A DNA stretch of 42,394 nt, taken from a virus. The notes under the pieces are model-generated. The model saw nothing but the letters and a program-made list of their open reading frames with translations, did no database searches and was not told where the DNA came from. Made by a program: the position numbers and the translations under genes. The stretch covers positions 1 to 42,394 of IMG/VR virus record IMGVR_UViG_3300013100_000016; one strand, 5' to 3'. Of this stretch, positions 40,808-42,394 are shown piece after piece (position 1 is the first letter of the stretch; every line of letters starts with the position of its first letter).

Positions 40808-41878
40808 TTATTTTAATAACTTAGACAACCCTAAGCTCTGGTTTAACTCATCCAAAATTTCATCATTAGTTGGATTGTAATAAGTCAAAGCTTGCTTAGG
40901 ATCTTTCCATCCAAATATCTTACACAAGGTCAGCGCATTCTTAATGCGTTTGGCCATAAGTGAGGCGGCTTCATGCCTTGAATCATGAAAAGTTAAATCA
41001 GCATTTTCTAACCCTGCTTTTTTTCTCGCTTTTCTAAACAAAGCATCGCGCGAAGAGTCTGAAACTGTAAATACTTTTGGGCTACCCTTCCGATTGATTT
41101 TCAAAGCCAACGTCCAAAGTTGCAATGCAAAATCATCTAAAGGTACTTTTCTGGCCATCCCATTTTTAGTTTTATCTAACTGTACATAACGTTTATTCAA
41201 AAAAATATGCTCAGGTAAACGGTTTACAATCTCTCCGGATCTCATACCTGTGGCCATAGCAATAAGCCAAATCAAACCTACTTCCTGCATTTTAGTTACT
41301 GGCACAGTTCCAGGCTTATATTTTAAAGCAGTTAAAATAGCTTGTAGTTCTTCTAATTCTGTCCGGCGTTCACGGTGAGCTGGTTTTTTGGGCTTCCGGA
41401 TGTTCTCAACAGGGTTAATTTCAATCCAGCCTTTATCTTTCCTGCACCAGTTAAAGAAAGCAGACAGCGTCGAATAATCCCGCAAAATGGTAGATGCCTT
41501 TAAAGGCTTAATCGTGCGTTGAGTGACAGCACTCTCCCACTGCTTTAAAAACTCACCCTTATATGCATTTAATGGCCAATCGGTATTGGGCAAATTATCC
41601 TGGTAATAACGGATCCTTTGCATCTCTTTTTTTCCAGTAGCTTTAAATCTCGATACTTCTTCTGAATAACGCCCCAGTGCTTCACGCATCGTAATAACTA
41701 TTTTGTTTTTAATAGCCTTTTGTGTTGCATCATTTAAAATTAAATCTCTTTCTTTTTCTTTCGCCCAGCGTTTAGCTGCAGCTTCAGTCTCACAAATTTT
41801 TGTAGGCCTTGTATTTTTATCAAAGCCAATCTCAACACGCCATTTACCGTTTTTGGTTTGATAAATAGATCTGTACAT
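40808..41878 (-). CDS. int: Tyrosine recombinase, phage integrase
   Basis: The 356-aa protein has an N-terminal arm-binding region, a core-binding domain (about 60-150) and a catalytic domain. That domain has R213 (ATGMRSGEI), H298 and R301 (FHDSRHEA) and the tyrosine at 333 or 334 (LTYYNPT). It recombines attP with the 3' end of tRNA-Leu, 154 nt away. The gene runs away from the tRNA, the usual arrangement for this family. Confidence 0.93.
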   Translation of the reverse strand: MYRSIYQTKNGKWRVEIGFDKNTRPTKICETEAAAKRWAKEKERDLILNDATQKAIKNKIVITMREALGRYSEEVSRFKATGKKEMQRIRYYQDNLPNTDWPLNAYKGEFLKQWESAVTQRTIKPLKASTILRDYSTLSAFFNWCRKDKGWIEINPVENIRKPKKPAHRERRTELEELQAILTALKYKPGTVPVTKMQEVGLIWLIAMATGMRSGEIVNRLPEHIFLNKRYVQLDKTKNGMARKVPLDDFALQLWTLALKINRKGSPKVFTVSDSSRDALFRKARKKAGLENADLTFHDSRHEAASLMAKRIKNALTLCKIFGWKDPKQALTYYNPTNDEILDELNQSLGLSKLLK

Positions 41879-41968
41879 TTTACTCCTGAACTAGTGTGGG
41901 TAACGTGTGGGGTCTTATACCGAATTATCCCGAAAAATACCGTTAAAAAACATAAACGCCAGAAACGA

Positions 41969-42008
41969 CAAAGCCCCAAGCCTTTGATATATAAGGCTTG
42001 GGGCTTTG
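41969..42008. terminator. Perfect 16-bp hairpin after tRNA-Leu
   Basis: CAAAGCCCCAAGCCTT and AAGGCTTGGGGCTTTG enclose an 8-nt A+T loop. It would end tRNA-Leu transcription on the minus strand. It is phage-supplied if the integration model is right. Confidence 0.7.
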
Positions 42009-42009
42009 G

Positions 42010-42026
42010 AGAATCTAATAGATTCT
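42010..42026. repeat. Dyad next to the tRNA 3' end, candidate integrase core site
   Basis: AGAATCTA-A-TAGATTCT lies 5 nt beyond the tRNA CCA. A weaker version (AGAATC-TTAC-GATTC) lies at 3598-3612 beside the tRNA remnant. It is probably part of attR. Confidence 0.5.
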
Positions 42027-42031
42027 GAATC

Positions 42032-42119
42032 TGGTCCCGAGGGTCGGACTCGAACCGACACGTCATCTCTGACAGCGGATTTTGAGTCCGCCGCGTCTAC
42101 CAATTTCACCACCTCGGGA
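42032..42119 (-). tRNA. tRNA-Leu (anticodon CAA)
   Basis: The minus strand folds as a long-variable-arm tRNA. Acceptor TCCCGAG/CTCGGGA is followed by encoded CCA (42032-42034). The anticodon loop is CTCAAAA (anticodon CAA), and the T-arm has GGTTCGAGTCC. The prophage integrase gene lies beyond its 3' end, which makes it the attachment site. Confidence 0.95.
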
Positions 42120-42142
42120 GAGGAAGTATGTTTGTGTTGCGT

Positions 42143-42170
42143 ATATTAGCGCGTTTGTAAAACTTGTCAA
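42143..42170 (-). promoter_or_regulatory. Sigma-70 promoter of tRNA-Leu
   Basis: On the minus strand TTGACA, 16 nt, TAATAT ends 23 nt before the mature tRNA. It is a near-consensus promoter. Confidence 0.75.
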
Positions 42171-42300
42171 ACCCTAAGTGAATATTATCGTTCACTTTTA
42201 GATCATTTAAACATTTTTCATGATTTAGGCCATAAGCACAGCCATAAAAAAGCGAAAAAGTTTATACTAGGCCCAATTTTTGCGGTGTTTTTTTCTAAAT

Positions 42301-42394
42301 ATGCAACTGTCTGACTTTTCCTTTGAATTACCTGATGAACTTATTGCCCGTTACCCTCTTGAATCACGTAGTGCTTCGCGGTTGTTGCACTTAG
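42301..42394 (+). CDS. queA: queA, tRNA queuosine synthesis enzyme (5' end, partial)
   Basis: The 31 visible residues, [20 protein letters not shown] then [11 protein letters not shown], match the strongly conserved start of QueA, S-adenosylmethionine:tRNA ribosyltransferase-isomerase. QueA adds the epoxycyclopentane ring in queuosine synthesis at position 34. It is a host gene and marks the right border; the rest lies outside the window. A possible -10 TATACT lies at 42263-42268. Confidence 0.93.
   Translation, partial: MQLSDFSFELPDELIARYPLESRSASRLLHL

Noticed and set aside
1-42394. Insertion sequences, transposases or rRNA genes
   Set aside because: No transposase frame, terminal repeats or rRNA-like segments were seen.

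Overview
The window is Acinetobacter-type chromosomal DNA (A+T-rich, queA beside a tRNA-Leu(CAA) gene). It holds one complete P2-like myovirus prophage and, to its left, the decayed end of what looks like an older P2-like prophage at the same tRNA. Genus is inferred from gene content and style, not from a database match.

Layout. 1-176: 5' end of a host gene on the minus strand. 177-3634: older element, with a KAP P-loop NTPase gene, a zinc-ribbon HEPN-type gene, two C4-like small antisense RNA units, a 150-bp portal-gene fragment with an in-frame stop, and a decayed copy of the tRNA-Leu 3' end with its terminator. About 3620-42034: the current prophage. Its left end has a GTAAC repeat array (candidate replication origin), a C4-like immunity unit with a structured leader and a 69-aa gene, and an AbiC-like gene. 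Next come the P2-order late genes: Q and P leftward; O N M L X, holin-like genes, endolysin, R, S; V W J I, a tail-fibre-like gene, H, a fibre chaperone; FI FII E/E' T U D. These are followed by ogr and small zinc-finger and membrane genes.

From 28.9 to 34.1 kb a leftward block carries umuD-umuC (error-prone polymerase), an SRAP/YedK-like abasic-site protein and two related coiled-coil membrane proteins. At 34.1-34.9 kb is a second immunity-like unit: the same promoter type, a long structured leader with an internal terminator, and two small genes, one a paralogue of the 69-aa gene. At 34.9-36.6 kb an XRE repressor is coupled to a second AbiC-like gene and faces a divergent RHH-like early gene across inverted-repeat operators. 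From 36.7 to 41.9 kb are a P4-alpha-like primase/helicase, a small gene, an AlpA/excisionase-like gene, a membrane protein and the tyrosine integrase next to the tRNA. 42032-42394 is host: tRNA-Leu, its promoter and the start of queA.

How it works together. The Ogr-type activator should drive the late operons through three near-identical TGT-N13-ACA dyads, placed exactly where P2 has PP/PO, PV and PF. The XRE repressor should hold the early operon off, and a related perfect palindrome in front of ogr suggests it also controls late activation. The most unusual layer is RNA: three C4-like units and one related promoter share a palindromic promoter core. The C4-like RNA at 4.7 kb has the same 8-nt hairpin loop as the leader of the gene just downstream, which suggests mimic or antisense control. 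The accessory genes (KAP, HEPN, two AbiC-like, the paired membrane proteins) make this a dense set of candidate defence or superinfection-exclusion genes.
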